The notes under the pieces are model-generated. The model ran no database searches and had not been told where the DNA came from. It saw nothing but the letters and a program-made list of their open reading frames with translations. The position numbers were made by a program, and so were the translations under genes. 64,000 nucleotides of DNA, from the NCBI GenBank assembly GCA_013375455.1, contig JABXJT010000019.1:1-64000 (forward strand). Reading direction: 5' to 3'. This document shows positions 43,815-52,547 of the stretch, in pieces. How positions within the stretch are numbered: the stretch's first letter is position 1; each line of letters starts with the position of its first letter. The DNA is from Candidatus Helarchaeota archaeon. Its GTDB lineage: Archaea; Asgardarchaeota; Lokiarchaeia; Helarchaeales; HEL-GB-A.

Positions 43815-44129
43815 TCAATCAACATAATCAGTACTTCGACTGTAAGGACATTCCACCTTTGGTACTTCTGGTTTCACGAGTTTTATCCCACGTAATTTCT
43901 TGTAAAACTCGATATTATCCCAATCTTCTTTGTCTCGGAAAGTCAGAGTAACCCGTACCTCTCCATTGGTGAAGAGGTTGGAAAGTTCCCAGAGGGTCAC
44001 CTTCGCTTCCTTGACCTTGTGATGTTTATTATGCTTCTCAATCGTGATGAAAATCTCGTTGTCCTTCTCGGACAACGTGAAAGTGTAATCATACCTTCGA
44101 TACCGTTTTTTAACCTCTATTTGGTTCAT
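43815..44129 (-). CDS. Hypothetical element protein
   Basis: A 104-residue protein with a beta-rich N-terminal half (YRRYDYTFTLSEKDNEIFITI) and a helical second half, ending with one cysteine (VECPYS). ATG at 44129. It is the rightmost gene of the element, downstream of the two palindromes at 44253-44290 when read on its own strand. No family is recognised. Confidence 0.55.
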   Translation of the reverse strand: MNQIEVKKRYRRYDYTFTLSEKDNEIFITIEKHNKHHKVKEAKVTLWELSNLFTNGEVRVTLTFRDKEDWDNIEFYKKLRGIKLVKPEVPKVECPYSRSTDYVD

Positions 44130-44252
44130 ATTTCTTCATCTCCATCCATTTTCTCAACCACCATGACAAACAATCAAAAATTGCATAAAAACCTATCGAA
44201 AAGATCGATATATTTTTTATCAAATCTTTACCCATATTGCTTTTAGGTCTTT

Positions 44253-44290
44253 CTATTCTTACGTAAGGATACTATTCTTACGTAAGGATA
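44253..44290. promoter_or_regulatory. Two tandem palindromic operator candidates
   Basis: An exact 19-base direct duplication (44253-44271, 44272-44290). Each copy contains ATTCTTA-CG-TAAGGAT, with six of seven arm positions paired. The core CTTACnTAAG is shared with the palindrome at 33475-33490. It lies about 125 bases upstream of the minus-strand gene starting at 44129. Confidence 0.6.
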
Positions 44291-44436
44291 CACATCAACA
44301 CGTTTAAATACAGATTTAAATATATTCGGGTTTATTTTTTGAAACCAAATTTTAAAATTTTATATACTTTTAAATCCTCATTGGGAATTATTTTTAGTTG
44401 TTTTTATGTTTCAAAATTATAAAAATAACTATATTC

Positions 44437-44472
44437 TCCCAAAATGTTAGGTAGTAATAAATATTACTTTAG
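44437..44472 (+). promoter_or_regulatory. Right copy of shared upstream motif flanking the element
   Basis: The core CCCAAAATGTTAGG (44438-44451) and the following AT-rich tract match 31512-31548 in opposite orientation. It lies 48 bases upstream of the acyl-CoA synthetase ATG, the position expected for an archaeal promoter/operator. Confidence 0.5.
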
Positions 44473-44499
44473 GTAGAGTTGAATCCCGAGGGATGAAGA

Positions 44500-46194
44500 A
44501 TGGTAAAAGAAATAGAATGGGAACCTGAGTTTGATTTTAAGAATTTTGATCCAAAATATGTGGATCCAAATAGACCTTGGTTGAAGTATTGGCCGGATAC
44601 CGTGCCTAAATCGATAAAATATGATCCCATTACGGTCCAAGACTTTGTACGGAAGAGTGCACAACAGTTGCCCAACAATGTTGCGATTTATTACGTTCCG
44701 GCGAATAGGAAATATACGTATCGCGAAGTTTTTTGGTATGCGGATAAAGTTGCTAATGCTTTGTATGAGTTGGGTGTCAGGAAAGATTCTGTGGGTATTA
44801 TGACGGGGAATAGGCCAGAATTTATTTTTTCAACGCTAGGGATTTTACAATGTGGTGCATCCGTATCACCAATTAATCCCTTACTTAGACAAGGGGACGT
44901 GACCCATATTTTGAAGGAGGCAGGCAATATAAACACTGTATTCGTGCACAGGGACAATTACCGCACAATAAAAAAGTCTAGAAAATCCGTGGAATTAGAG
45001 AACGTCATCTTACTAGGCGCAAAAGAAGCAAAGGACGATGCAATCACGTTTGAAGAATTCATTAAAGATGCCCCCCCGGATCCACCACAAGTTAAGATTG
45101 ATCCACAAGATGACGTGGCAGCCCTTTTGTTTACAGGTGGCACGACAGGACTTCCAAAGGGAGTAATGTTGACGCACTCCAATATTGTTGCTGATGGATT
45201 GGCATGCATAAACATGTCTAAAGAGAGTTTAGATGAGAATTTTGGGAAAGCTGCAACTCTAGCCATTCTTCCGCTTTGCCACACCTTCGGATTCACGGTG
45301 GTAATACTCGCGCTACATATGGGAGCTATGATGCTTATGCTTCGATCATTTGATCCGGGGAAAGTATTGGAACTCATTGAAAGATATGAAATTGGTTTAT
45401 TTGTGGGCGTACCGGTAATGTATCAAATGTTAGTAAATCATCCCGATTTCAAGGAAGGTAAAAGGGACCTTTCATCGTTGGAAGGGGCAACTTCAGGGTC
45501 AGCGGCGTTGCCCCCAGAAATATCTCGGACATGGGAAGATCGTACCGGAACCAAAGTGGGGCAAGGGTTTGGTCTGACGGAAACCAGTCCCATTACACAC
45601 ATACAGACTGATTGGATACCTGAAATTAGGGCAGAAAGTATTGGAATTCCAATAATTAATACGGATTCAAAAATCGTGGATCCTGCAACGTTAGAGGAAC
45701 TCCCGCCTAATACAGTCGGGGAATTGCTAATTCGGGGTCCACAGGTAATGAAAGGATATTGGAAGAAACCAGACATTACTGCGAACACCATAGTTAATGG
45801 TTGGTTAAGGACAGGCGACTTAGCAAGAATGGCTGAAGATGGTTATTTCTATATAGAAGGCAGAACAAAGGACATAATCAAATACAAAGGATATAAAGTC
45901 ATGCCGCGCGAAGTGGAGGAAAAACTCTACGAACATCCTGCAATAATGGAAGCCGGCGTCGTTGGCATTCCCGACCCAAATATCGGTGAGACAATCAAGG
46001 CATTCATTGTTCTTAGAAAGGAATTCCGGGATAAAATTACTGAAAGTGAGATCATTGACTGGGCGAAAGAAAAATTGGCTGGCTATAAATATCCCCGGAA
46101 AGTGGAATTTTTAACGTCGCTTCCTCGAACACCAGTCGGAAAAATTTTTCGAAGGAAACTTCGCGAACTAGAAGAAAAAAAATCGCAAGCATAG
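44500..46194 (+). CDS. Long-chain acyl-CoA synthetase (AMP-forming)
   Basis: A 564-residue member of the ANL adenylating superfamily that activates a carboxylic acid with ATP and CoA. Motifs seen are the P-loop FTGGTTGLPKG (about 213-223), GFGLTETSP, GWLRTGDLARMAEDGY, GRTKDIIKYKGYKVMP, and the catalytic Lys in RTPVGKIFRR near the C-terminus. Length and motif spacing fit fatty-acyl or medium-chain acyl-CoA ligases; the acid cannot be named. It points away from the element and is probably paired functionally with the ferredoxin protein at the other side. Confidence 0.92.
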   Translation: MVKEIEWEPEFDFKNFDPKYVDPNRPWLKYWPDTVPKSIKYDPITVQDFVRKSAQQLPNNVAIYYVPANRKYTYREVFWYADKVANALYELGVRKDSVGIMTGNRPEFIFSTLGILQCGASVSPINPLLRQGDVTHILKEAGNINTVFVHRDNYRTIKKSRKSVELENVILLGAKEAKDDAITFEEFIKDAPPDPPQVKIDPQDDVAALLFTGGTTGLPKGVMLTHSNIVADGLACINMSKESLDENFGKAATLAILPLCHTFGFTVVILALHMGAMMLMLRSFDPGKVLELIERYEIGLFVGVPVMYQMLVNHPDFKEGKRDLSSLEGATSGSAALPPEISRTWEDRTGTKVGQGFGLTETSPITHIQTDWIPEIRAESIGIPIINTDSKIVDPATLEELPPNTVGELLIRGPQVMKGYWKKPDITANTIVNGWLRTGDLARMAEDGYFYIEGRTKDIIKYKGYKVMPREVEEKLYEHPAIMEAGVVGIPDPNIGETIKAFIVLRKEFRDKITESEIIDWAKEKLAGYKYPRKVEFLTSLPRTPVGKIFRRKLRELEEKKSQA

Positions 46195-46201
46195 GCTAAA
46201 A

Positions 46202-47101
46202 TCATTCGTCATAGGGCATTCTAATGTATCCTTGAATGAGGATGATGACCCCTATGATAGTGATACTAATGAAAATAATCCAACTGAATGGAAACACGAT
46301 ATAACTCCCATACATATGCAAAATCGAGCCGGTCATCGCGATTAAAAATCCAATTGCTATCCTCAGCGAAGCAGCCCTGAGTTCACCTGAAGACTGTACA
46401 GCGAGCCGTCTATAAATTATCAATATATACATTCCTCCAACCATAGACCCTATAGACGGAAGAAAAAGGAAGATTTGACCACCAACCTGGTACCACTGGC
46501 CATAGGTTATTGCAGGAATATAGGAAAAGATTATGGAGATTACCCCAAAACACATCAGAATTACAATCATTTTCGTGAGAAACTTATTTTCGCGGTGTTT
46601 CAGATATTTCTCAATGCAATACAGTAAGTATATCATTGAGATTGCGCCGAGAGTGAATAACCATGAAAAATAACCCTGCATGACGCCTGGAATTGCGTCT
46701 GGAAAGATCGTGATACCCATGGCAGCGAATATGGAATATAACAATGAAGTTAATAGGGCTAGCCCGACGAAGATTAAAAACAACATCATTCCAAAATGGA
46801 AATTCTTTCTTGCTTCATTTTCTGTTGTTCTTGCCTCAACTAGAAAGAAAATCCCTATGGTGAAGAAAAATAGAATCATTATCAGTGTAAAAGTCCACAC
46901 CAGACCTTCTGCTTGTAAATAAAGGTTATTCCAATCTATTGTGAAGCCAAAGTGCCCTGGATATAAAGCATGCAATTGCAACATCCAAAAAGTAAATGCA
47001 ATTAGCGCGATCACGTCGATGACACCTACGATGGCAAAAATTATTTTTTTAGTGGAAGTAAAACTGCTTTTATTGCTTTCCACTTTGCCGTTCGTGCCCA
47101 T
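46202..47101 (-). CDS. Polytopic membrane protein, about seven TM
   Basis: A 299-residue protein with hydrophobic helices at about 20-42, 70-92, 104-128, 145-162, 176-196, 205-228 and 250-295 (the last perhaps two). Its N-terminus is polar with Ser/Lys. Loops are short, with no extracellular domain and no recognised motif. It is convergent with the acyl-CoA synthetase gene (seven bases apart) and 35 bases downstream of the LRR-TIR gene on the same strand. Confidence 0.65.
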   Translation of the reverse strand: MGTNGKVESNKSSFTSTKKIIFAIVGVIDVIALIAFTFWMLQLHALYPGHFGFTIDWNNLYLQAEGLVWTFTLIMILFFFTIGIFFLVEARTTENEARKNFHFGMMLFLIFVGLALLTSLLYSIFAAMGITIFPDAIPGVMQGYFSWLFTLGAISMIYLLYCIEKYLKHRENKFLTKMIVILMCFGVISIIFSYIPAITYGQWYQVGGQIFLFLPSIGSMVGGMYILIIYRRLAVQSSGELRAASLRIAIGFLIAMTGSILHMYGSYIVFPFSWIIFISITIIGVIILIQGYIRMPYDE

Positions 47102-47136
47102 CAGTATATACCCGCGAATTTTGTTTTCATTTGAGA

Positions 47137-48831
47137 TTATTTTTTAGTTCCTTTGGATTTTTTAGTTTCTTTTTTCGTGGACTTGTCGGTGGATTTTTTG
47201 GCTGCTTTTTTGGCGGGTTTTTTGGCTGCTTTTTTCGCGGACTTTTTAGCTGCTTTTTTCGCGGACTTTTTAGCGGATTTTTTGGCTGCTTTTTTGGGTG
47301 CCTTTGCAGCAGCTTTTTTGACTGCTTTTTTGGGAGGGGAGAGGAGTTCTGCGCATTGGAGAAAATACTTTTTAGGTGAAAGTTTTCCCAAACTCAATTG
47401 TTTGAAAGATTCTTTAAATTGATCTAAATTTTTCTTTAAAGCTTTTCTAAATTCATCAGATTCAAGGAAATTCATCACAGATCTTTTGATATTATCGAGT
47501 TCCACTTGTCTTTCGGCCTCTTGTTTGGTAAACACATTGAATGTTCGTTTGTATTGAAGAATGTGGTCGTATAATTCTTCCGTGAGCTTGCGTACATTGT
47601 CCCCGTAATCACTGTAGTTTAATCCAAATTCGCGAGTTAATCCTGCCCTTTTCAAAGCGGCACTCTCCCAGGTTACGTCAAATAAAATCGGGATTATTTT
47701 GATTTTATGGGTTAAAGTTACGTTCAACTCGTGGAGGCACGCACCTGATTTAATAGAGCGCTTAGTACCCAGAAAAACTACAAATTGGCAATGCGGTATC
47801 ACCTCATTCATAAACTTATCGATCTGACCATGTGTTTTCATGTCCTGGGAACAATGATATACATAAGAAATATATTCCTGTTCCTTCAAATACTTCGCTA
47901 TTTCATCAATGGGATAGTTCGCACTTTCGTAATCTGCCACCGAGTAACTCATAAATACATTAACACTACCGGCTTGCCGGCAAAATTCCAAGATTGCGTC
48001 CGTGTCTTTCCTTTTAAGTTTCTTCCATTCACCTATTAAGGGATTTCCTGTAATTCGTATTTCTTGCAAGTTTAACCTATAGAGGTATCCAGGAAGCGTG
48101 ACTAACTGATTCCGACGGAGGTCTAGGATCTCGAGGTTTTTAAGGTTATCAAAGAACCCGGGGAGCATCTTTAATATATTATTACTTAAATCTAATCTTT
48201 CAAGCTTTTTGAGGTTAGCAACGGATTCTGGGAGCCATTCCACCTTATTGTGTTCTAGATCTAGATTTTTAAGTGATTTTAATTTCCCAATTGATTCTGG
48301 AATTTTTGTCAATTGATTATGACTTAAATCCAGCGATTGGAGTGTTTTGATATCACCCAAGGAGTCTGGGAGTGCTGTTATACGATTACGTTCCAGATGT
48401 AAGTCCTCAAGTGACTTCAATTTACCAATGGATGTTGGGAGCTCCGTTATTCTATTTCTATTTAACCGTAATTCTTTGAGAGAACCAAGGTTACCTATGG
48501 AATCTGGTAGGGAATTCAGCTTATTCTCCTCTAAGGCAATAAATTGAAGGGATTTTAAGTTGCCGATGGAGTTAGGGAGTGATGTTAATTCATTTTTATT
48601 TAGATACAGTTTTTGTAGTGATTTTAAGTCCCCAAACGATTCTGGGAGCTTTTCAATGTTTTTAAAACTCAAATTAAGTTCGATAACTTCCCCACTTTTT
48701 TCAACTTTGTAACCCCAGGAATCCCAGACGATCTCTTTCCTCTTTTTGAGCTCTTTTCCCCCTATAGCCTCTTCTAATTCTTCTAAGACCTTGGCTTGTT
48801 TCTCCGTGACCTTCTTATATTTTCGACCCAT
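47137..48831 (-). CDS. LRR-TIR protein with histone-H1-like Lys/Ala tail
   Basis: A 564-residue protein. After a charged N-terminus, about nine 23-residue leucine-rich repeats span residues 50-265 (unit LPxSIGxLKSLxxLxLxxNxL). A TIR domain follows at about 287-425, starting VNVFMSYSVADYE. Its later part has CLHELNVTL, whose Glu near 365 is at the place of the TIR NADase glutamate. A helical linker follows, then about 60 residues of AKK/SAKKA/PKKA repeats like histone H1 tails. No NACHT, NB-ARC or Roc GTPase domain lies between LRR and TIR. It looks like an innate-immune-type receptor or effector, with the tail giving DNA contact. GGTGAAATC precedes the ATG. Confidence 0.85.
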   Translation of the reverse strand: MGRKYKKVTEKQAKVLEELEEAIGGKELKKRKEIVWDSWGYKVEKSGEVIELNLSFKNIEKLPESFGDLKSLQKLYLNKNELTSLPNSIGNLKSLQFIALEENKLNSLPDSIGNLGSLKELRLNRNRITELPTSIGKLKSLEDLHLERNRITALPDSLGDIKTLQSLDLSHNQLTKIPESIGKLKSLKNLDLEHNKVEWLPESVANLKKLERLDLSNNILKMLPGFFDNLKNLEILDLRRNQLVTLPGYLYRLNLQEIRITGNPLIGEWKKLKRKDTDAILEFCRQAGSVNVFMSYSVADYESANYPIDEIAKYLKEQEYISYVYHCSQDMKTHGQIDKFMNEVIPHCQFVVFLGTKRSIKSGACLHELNVTLTHKIKIIPILFDVTWESAALKRAGLTREFGLNYSDYGDNVRKLTEELYDHILQYKRTFNVFTKQEAERQVELDNIKRSVMNFLESDEFRKALKKNLDQFKESFKQLSLGKLSPKKYFLQCAELLSPPKKAVKKAAAKAPKKAAKKSAKKSAKKAAKKSAKKAAKKPAKKAAKKSTDKSTKKETKKSKGTKK

Positions 48832-48893
48832 GATTTCACCGCATGAACTACAATCAGTACCTTTATTTAAAGTTCCATTATAATAAGTAGCTA

Positions 48894-49613
48894 ATGGGTT
48901 TCCTTGAGAACATTGCAGGGTTCTTGTTTCGCCCGCATGATCAATGCCAAAAGGTGCTTGCAGAGGAAAAAACCAATTGGAGATTCACTAAAACTTTCCT
49001 TTTCGTGCTTTATAGTACTTTAATTCTCGGTATTGTCTGCATTTTCTGGATTCTCTATCCTGAGCGCGTGTATTATGGCGTGCCCTTAGACGCATCCCTC
49101 AAGATGCTATTTCGTATTTCTGTTAGCGAACCTATATTATTCTTGCTCATCTTGGGGGTCATTTTCGGTCTGATAGTGATTCTCCATTTCCTTACTATCG
49201 GAACATTTAATTATATAATCGGTGGGGTGCTCTCAAAGAAAAGACGGGTATTTAAAGGAAAAGATTATAGAAATTACTTATCAATTTATGGAATTTCTTC
49301 CACCCTCCCCTTGCTTTTACTAGGAGTTTTTACGATTTTTTGGGTATATTTCTTTGAAAAGTTAAACTTCACGACGGAATCCCCCCCGTTTTTTGATTGG
49401 ACCCTTTTGAACACCATTTTTTTCAGTGTTCTTTTTGGGTTTTTAGCGTGGAAATGGATTTGTGGGATTAGAATTAATCAAGCCTTTTTTGACATTTCAC
49501 TTATTCGGGCGACTATTCCTATACTCGGTCAACTTGCGACATTTTACGGCTTTCTAATGGTAGCTGGATACATAGGGAGTCTTCTTTCAGGAGAATTAAT
49601 TGGGGTGGTTTGA
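48894..49613 (+). CDS. Yip1-like membrane protein
   Basis: A 239-residue protein with a short cytosolic N-terminus (FLFRPHDQCQKVLAEEK) that resembles the start of archaeal and bacterial Yip1-domain proteins, followed by about five helices (35-60, 80-105, 135-160, 175-195, 210-235). Yip1 proteins bind Rab GTPases in eukaryotes; here only the topology and N-terminal pattern support the call. It is divergent from the LRR-TIR gene (62-base spacer) and 15 bases before the GH10 gene. Confidence 0.5.
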   Translation: MGFLENIAGFLFRPHDQCQKVLAEEKTNWRFTKTFLFVLYSTLILGIVCIFWILYPERVYYGVPLDASLKMLFRISVSEPILFLLILGVIFGLIVILHFLTIGTFNYIIGGVLSKKRRVFKGKDYRNYLSIYGISSTLPLLLLGVFTIFWVYFFEKLNFTTESPPFFDWTLLNTIFFSVLFGFLAWKWICGIRINQAFFDISLIRATIPILGQLATFYGFLMVAGYIGSLLSGELIGVV

Positions 49614-49628
49614 GATGGGGGTGAGTAT

Positions 49629-50942
49629 ATGAGGAATCTAAGTGGTCGGGGAAAAGCAGGACTTCTAATTTTCGTCATCATCAATACTTCCTTCATCTTC
49701 CTGCTGCTCTCGCCTTACATTCCAAACTTAATCGGTGAGTACCGGGATGATCAATTGCTGGCAGGGTGTGACGCCCGGATCCAGCAGTACCGCACGGGCC
49801 CCATTCAGATCCACCTGGAAAATGCGAGTGATGGAACTCCTATTCAGGGGTGGAATGTCTCGTTCACTCACGTCAAGCACGAGTTCTTTTTCGGCTGTAA
49901 TGCTTATGCGTTCAATAGTTTCGCGAACTCTTCGGATGATGATACATATAAGGATTTTTTCAAGAATCTCTTCAATTTAGCGGTTATAGGGTTCTACTGG
50001 CCATCATATGAGAATCCACAGGGTGTTTTTCATGAGAATAAAATCAATGCGACTATTACCTGGTGCATTCAAAACAATATCACGACTAAGGGGCATCCGC
50101 TGGCTTGGACACGTTCCATTCCCAACTGGCTACCTTTGGATAATAACACGCTGGTGGCGGAATTGCTGGAAAATCGCATTACCACTATCGTTTCTAAATA
50201 TAAGGGGCTAATAGATCATTGGGACGTGGTTAATGAACCCGCGCATACGGCGACCTTCGCAGGCTGGAGTCGGGCGGACTATGTCCGCAATTGTTTATTG
50301 TGGGCGAACGCCTCGAATCCCACCGCCGATCATCTGACAGTGAATGATTACGGCATTTTGGGGCACGATTTTGGTTATGGGCCTTACCATAATCTCTTAG
50401 CCGACCTGAATGCCTTGAATGCGCCTTTTAATTCCATCGGATTTCAACTTCACGAACCACGGACAGATTGGGTGCCTGCCACGGAGATATGGCGCACGAT
50501 GGATGGTTTTTCAGACCTTGGAAAGCCCATCCACATCACGGAATATTCCCCCGTATCCGCTGCTGTTCCAATCACTAATTCATGGAAGAAAGGGATGTGG
50601 TCTGAAGAGAACCAAGCCGAGTACGCACAAAGAGTATATAAACTATTGTTCAGTCACCCCACGTGTGGGGGGATCATCTGGTGGGATCTCGCGGATTCAT
50701 TTAGCTGGATTGAGGAAGGGGGGCTTCTCCGAGCGGATTTAACACCCAAGCCCGTCTATACTGGCTTAGATCAGTTGATAAATAATGAATGGCGTACTTT
50801 AGGTTCGCAGCTCACGGATCCCTCTGGTAACGTCCAATTTCAAGGCTTTCATGGCATATATAACGTAACAGTTGAGAATGGAGATACTTTCTTGATTTCC
50901 GCTGAGGCAGGTGCTACCAATCAATTTAATTGGACAATTTAA
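49629..50942 (+). CDS. GH10-family glycoside hydrolase (endo-beta-xylanase-like), membrane-anchored
   Basis: A 437-residue secreted or anchored enzyme. It has a helix at about 10-32, a short beta domain, then a GH10 TIM barrel. Family signatures are FYWPSYENPQG, KGHPLAWTRSIPNWL, the acid/base Glu203 in DHWDVVNEPAH, the nucleophile Glu305 in IHITEYSP, and GIIWWDLADSFSW near the end. Both catalytic glutamates are present, so it should be active on beta-1,4 xylan or a related glycan outside the cell. GGGGTG lies a few bases before the ATG. It is cotranscribed with the Yip1-like gene and the next membrane protein. Confidence 0.88.
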   Translation: MRNLSGRGKAGLLIFVIINTSFIFLLLSPYIPNLIGEYRDDQLLAGCDARIQQYRTGPIQIHLENASDGTPIQGWNVSFTHVKHEFFFGCNAYAFNSFANSSDDDTYKDFFKNLFNLAVIGFYWPSYENPQGVFHENKINATITWCIQNNITTKGHPLAWTRSIPNWLPLDNNTLVAELLENRITTIVSKYKGLIDHWDVVNEPAHTATFAGWSRADYVRNCLLWANASNPTADHLTVNDYGILGHDFGYGPYHNLLADLNALNAPFNSIGFQLHEPRTDWVPATEIWRTMDGFSDLGKPIHITEYSPVSAAVPITNSWKKGMWSEENQAEYAQRVYKLLFSHPTCGGIIWWDLADSFSWIEEGGLLRADLTPKPVYTGLDQLINNEWRTLGSQLTDPSGNVQFQGFHGIYNVTVENGDTFLISAEAGATNQFNWTI

Positions 50943-50956
50943 GATAGATGATCTGA

Positions 50957-52519
50957 ATGACGAAAGAGAATTTCAAAAAAGAGCAAATGCAGAAACCGAG
51001 GGTTTCTTGGGAACTCCTCGTGGCGAGCAGGCTTTACGTGATTACTTTTCTATTTCTCATCCCCGTGGTCCATGTTTTCATCCAAATCGGGTATTTCCAA
51101 CCGTGGGGCCTTGTTTTTTTCGGCTTCACCATTTTACTCCTTCTAAAATTTGTCTTTTTTGAGCCGAGAACTGCTCCCAACTGGTATCTCAAGTTCGGGC
51201 TGGCATTTTTATTGCCGATAACCTGCATTATAATGTTCAATTTCGTGCTCGGTATCATCATAAACCTAATTCATGGAAATATGGTTGGATTTCTTTCACA
51301 TTTGGGTATCATTATCGGGTCCTTTATCTTTTTTGGAATTACCATTCGGTTCAAACCGTTAAGGAAATTAAATTTATGGCTTGTTTCAAGGAAGCAAACT
51401 TGGAGTGGAAAGGATCGCCATTTTCTCAAGCGCCATCCACTCACGCTGGGGGTACTTGGGTGGCTGATCATTTCCCCGATCTTGATATTAGTTCCCTACA
51501 GCGTTTATCGTCAAGACGCCCCAGCAGTGACGGGCGGAAGGCGAATTGGAGTGTGGATTAGTTCCTATTTTTTTGATGTGAATGGTTCGAATCCTCTTAA
51601 CGATACAACTTTACAACTGCTCGCCAATAATAACATTTATGCCGTGATCTCGATCAAGCAGAGTAGTGGTACTAATGTTGAATTCGTGGAACGGCTCAAT
51701 CGTTGTAAAAACTTTGGGATCGAGGTGCATCTCTCGATAGGCGTGACGAATTCGTCGTACAAGTACGTGAACATTTGGAACATTGAGAAATTGATGGTTC
51801 AAATTGAGGCCATTCTCATCTATCTTGATAATTATTCCCTTCTGGGGGATCCCGTGACGACGGTGGTCTATGACATGGAAATTCCGTCAGATGATTTTTT
51901 CTATCCCGTTATCTTGAATTCTACGATAAGGGAGAAGTTTGATGAGTATTATACCATTCAGGAGGCGTTTAATGACTTCAACCAGCATATCAAGGAGAAT
52001 TACAATATAAGTACTAGGATCTGCACGGATTACTTCCAAGGGTTTGACCGGAAGGATTGGGATGATGACCTCAGGGTGCTCCATGGGTTAATGGATGACC
52101 CAGGGGCGACGATGAGTTACATGGTATATCGGCGAGATAACCTCGGGCAAAATCACATTCTGGATCACTGCAGGTATCTGGATGCGGGAGAGACGATCAT
52201 TCTTAATGCTTGGAAATTTGAGGGGTATCACTGTTGGAATGACGTGGAGTGTGGAATTGAGGATGCTCGGTTGGTCTTAGGATACCCAGGAAAAACGCTC
52301 CACCTTGAAATTTGGACCCTCTATTATTTTCTGAAATCCTATGGGATCGATGGCTTCCATACCTTTATAAATGCGTTGGTGGGAGATTGGACAACTTGGC
52401 CCGTGATTAAAGTCGAAAATGTGTTCCCATATTCGTCTTTCTGGGATCTGGTGCTTATTGGGGTTTCCTTACTTGATTTCTACGGACCTCTCTTCCGAAT
52501 TCTGAATGGTGCAGTTTAA
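50957..52519 (+). CDS. Membrane protein with extracellular TIM-barrel-like domain
   Basis: A 520-residue protein with about five helices in the first 180 residues. A hydrophilic domain follows at about 190-480 (IGVWISSYFF, IYAVISIKQ, GIEVHLSIGVT, TVVYDMEIPSDD, RICTDYFQGFD, GETIILNAWKF, LHLEIWTLYYF), with strand-end Asp and Glu like a glycoside-hydrolase barrel. A last helix lies at about 490-512. Its layout resembles 26487-28907. It follows the GH10 gene by 14 bases, so both may act on the same outer glycan. No catalytic pair can be assigned with confidence. Confidence 0.65.
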   Translation: MTKENFKKEQMQKPRVSWELLVASRLYVITFLFLIPVVHVFIQIGYFQPWGLVFFGFTILLLLKFVFFEPRTAPNWYLKFGLAFLLPITCIIMFNFVLGIIINLIHGNMVGFLSHLGIIIGSFIFFGITIRFKPLRKLNLWLVSRKQTWSGKDRHFLKRHPLTLGVLGWLIISPILILVPYSVYRQDAPAVTGGRRIGVWISSYFFDVNGSNPLNDTTLQLLANNNIYAVISIKQSSGTNVEFVERLNRCKNFGIEVHLSIGVTNSSYKYVNIWNIEKLMVQIEAILIYLDNYSLLGDPVTTVVYDMEIPSDDFFYPVILNSTIREKFDEYYTIQEAFNDFNQHIKENYNISTRICTDYFQGFDRKDWDDDLRVLHGLMDDPGATMSYMVYRRDNLGQNHILDHCRYLDAGETIILNAWKFEGYHCWNDVECGIEDARLVLGYPGKTLHLEIWTLYYFLKSYGIDGFHTFINALVGDWTTWPVIKVENVFPYSSFWDLVLIGVSLLDFYGPLFRILNGAV

Positions 52520-52547
52520 AAAAGGCGGAAGGAAGCGGATTATATTT

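Larger units (their letters stand above)
31553..44432. mobile_element. Integrated mobile element of about 12.9 kb (boundaries approximate)
   Basis: Between the two outward-facing host genes lie a tyrosine recombinase and a run of small genes of regulator, zinc-ribbon and hypothetical type. Two long secreted or membrane proteins and several element-only repeated motifs complete it: the palindrome CTTACnTAAG, AAAGTTATAC triads and TGTCGGTTC iteron-like copies. Intergenic DNA is very AT-rich and genes are small, unlike the flanks. I saw no direct-repeat attachment sites, capsid, terminase, relaxase or VirB4-like gene, so plasmid or virus origin is open. Ends are set between the two flanking upstream motifs. 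Confidence 0.7.
44130..44499. other. 370-base intergenic region at the right end of the element
   Basis: It holds two palindromes in a tandem duplication (44253-44290), an AT-rich tract around 44300-44430 that probably contains the element junction, and the upstream motif of the acyl-CoA synthetase (44437-44472). No gene or RNA was recognised. Confidence 0.6.

Noticed and set aside
31553..44432. Search for direct-repeat attachment sites at the element ends
   Set aside because: Only an inverted similarity was found; no convincing direct repeat of ten or more bases was seen by eye, so no att site is annotated.
47131..47422. Plus-strand frames rich in Phe, Ala and Gly
   Set aside because: They are antisense images of the Lys/Ala tail of the LRR-TIR protein.
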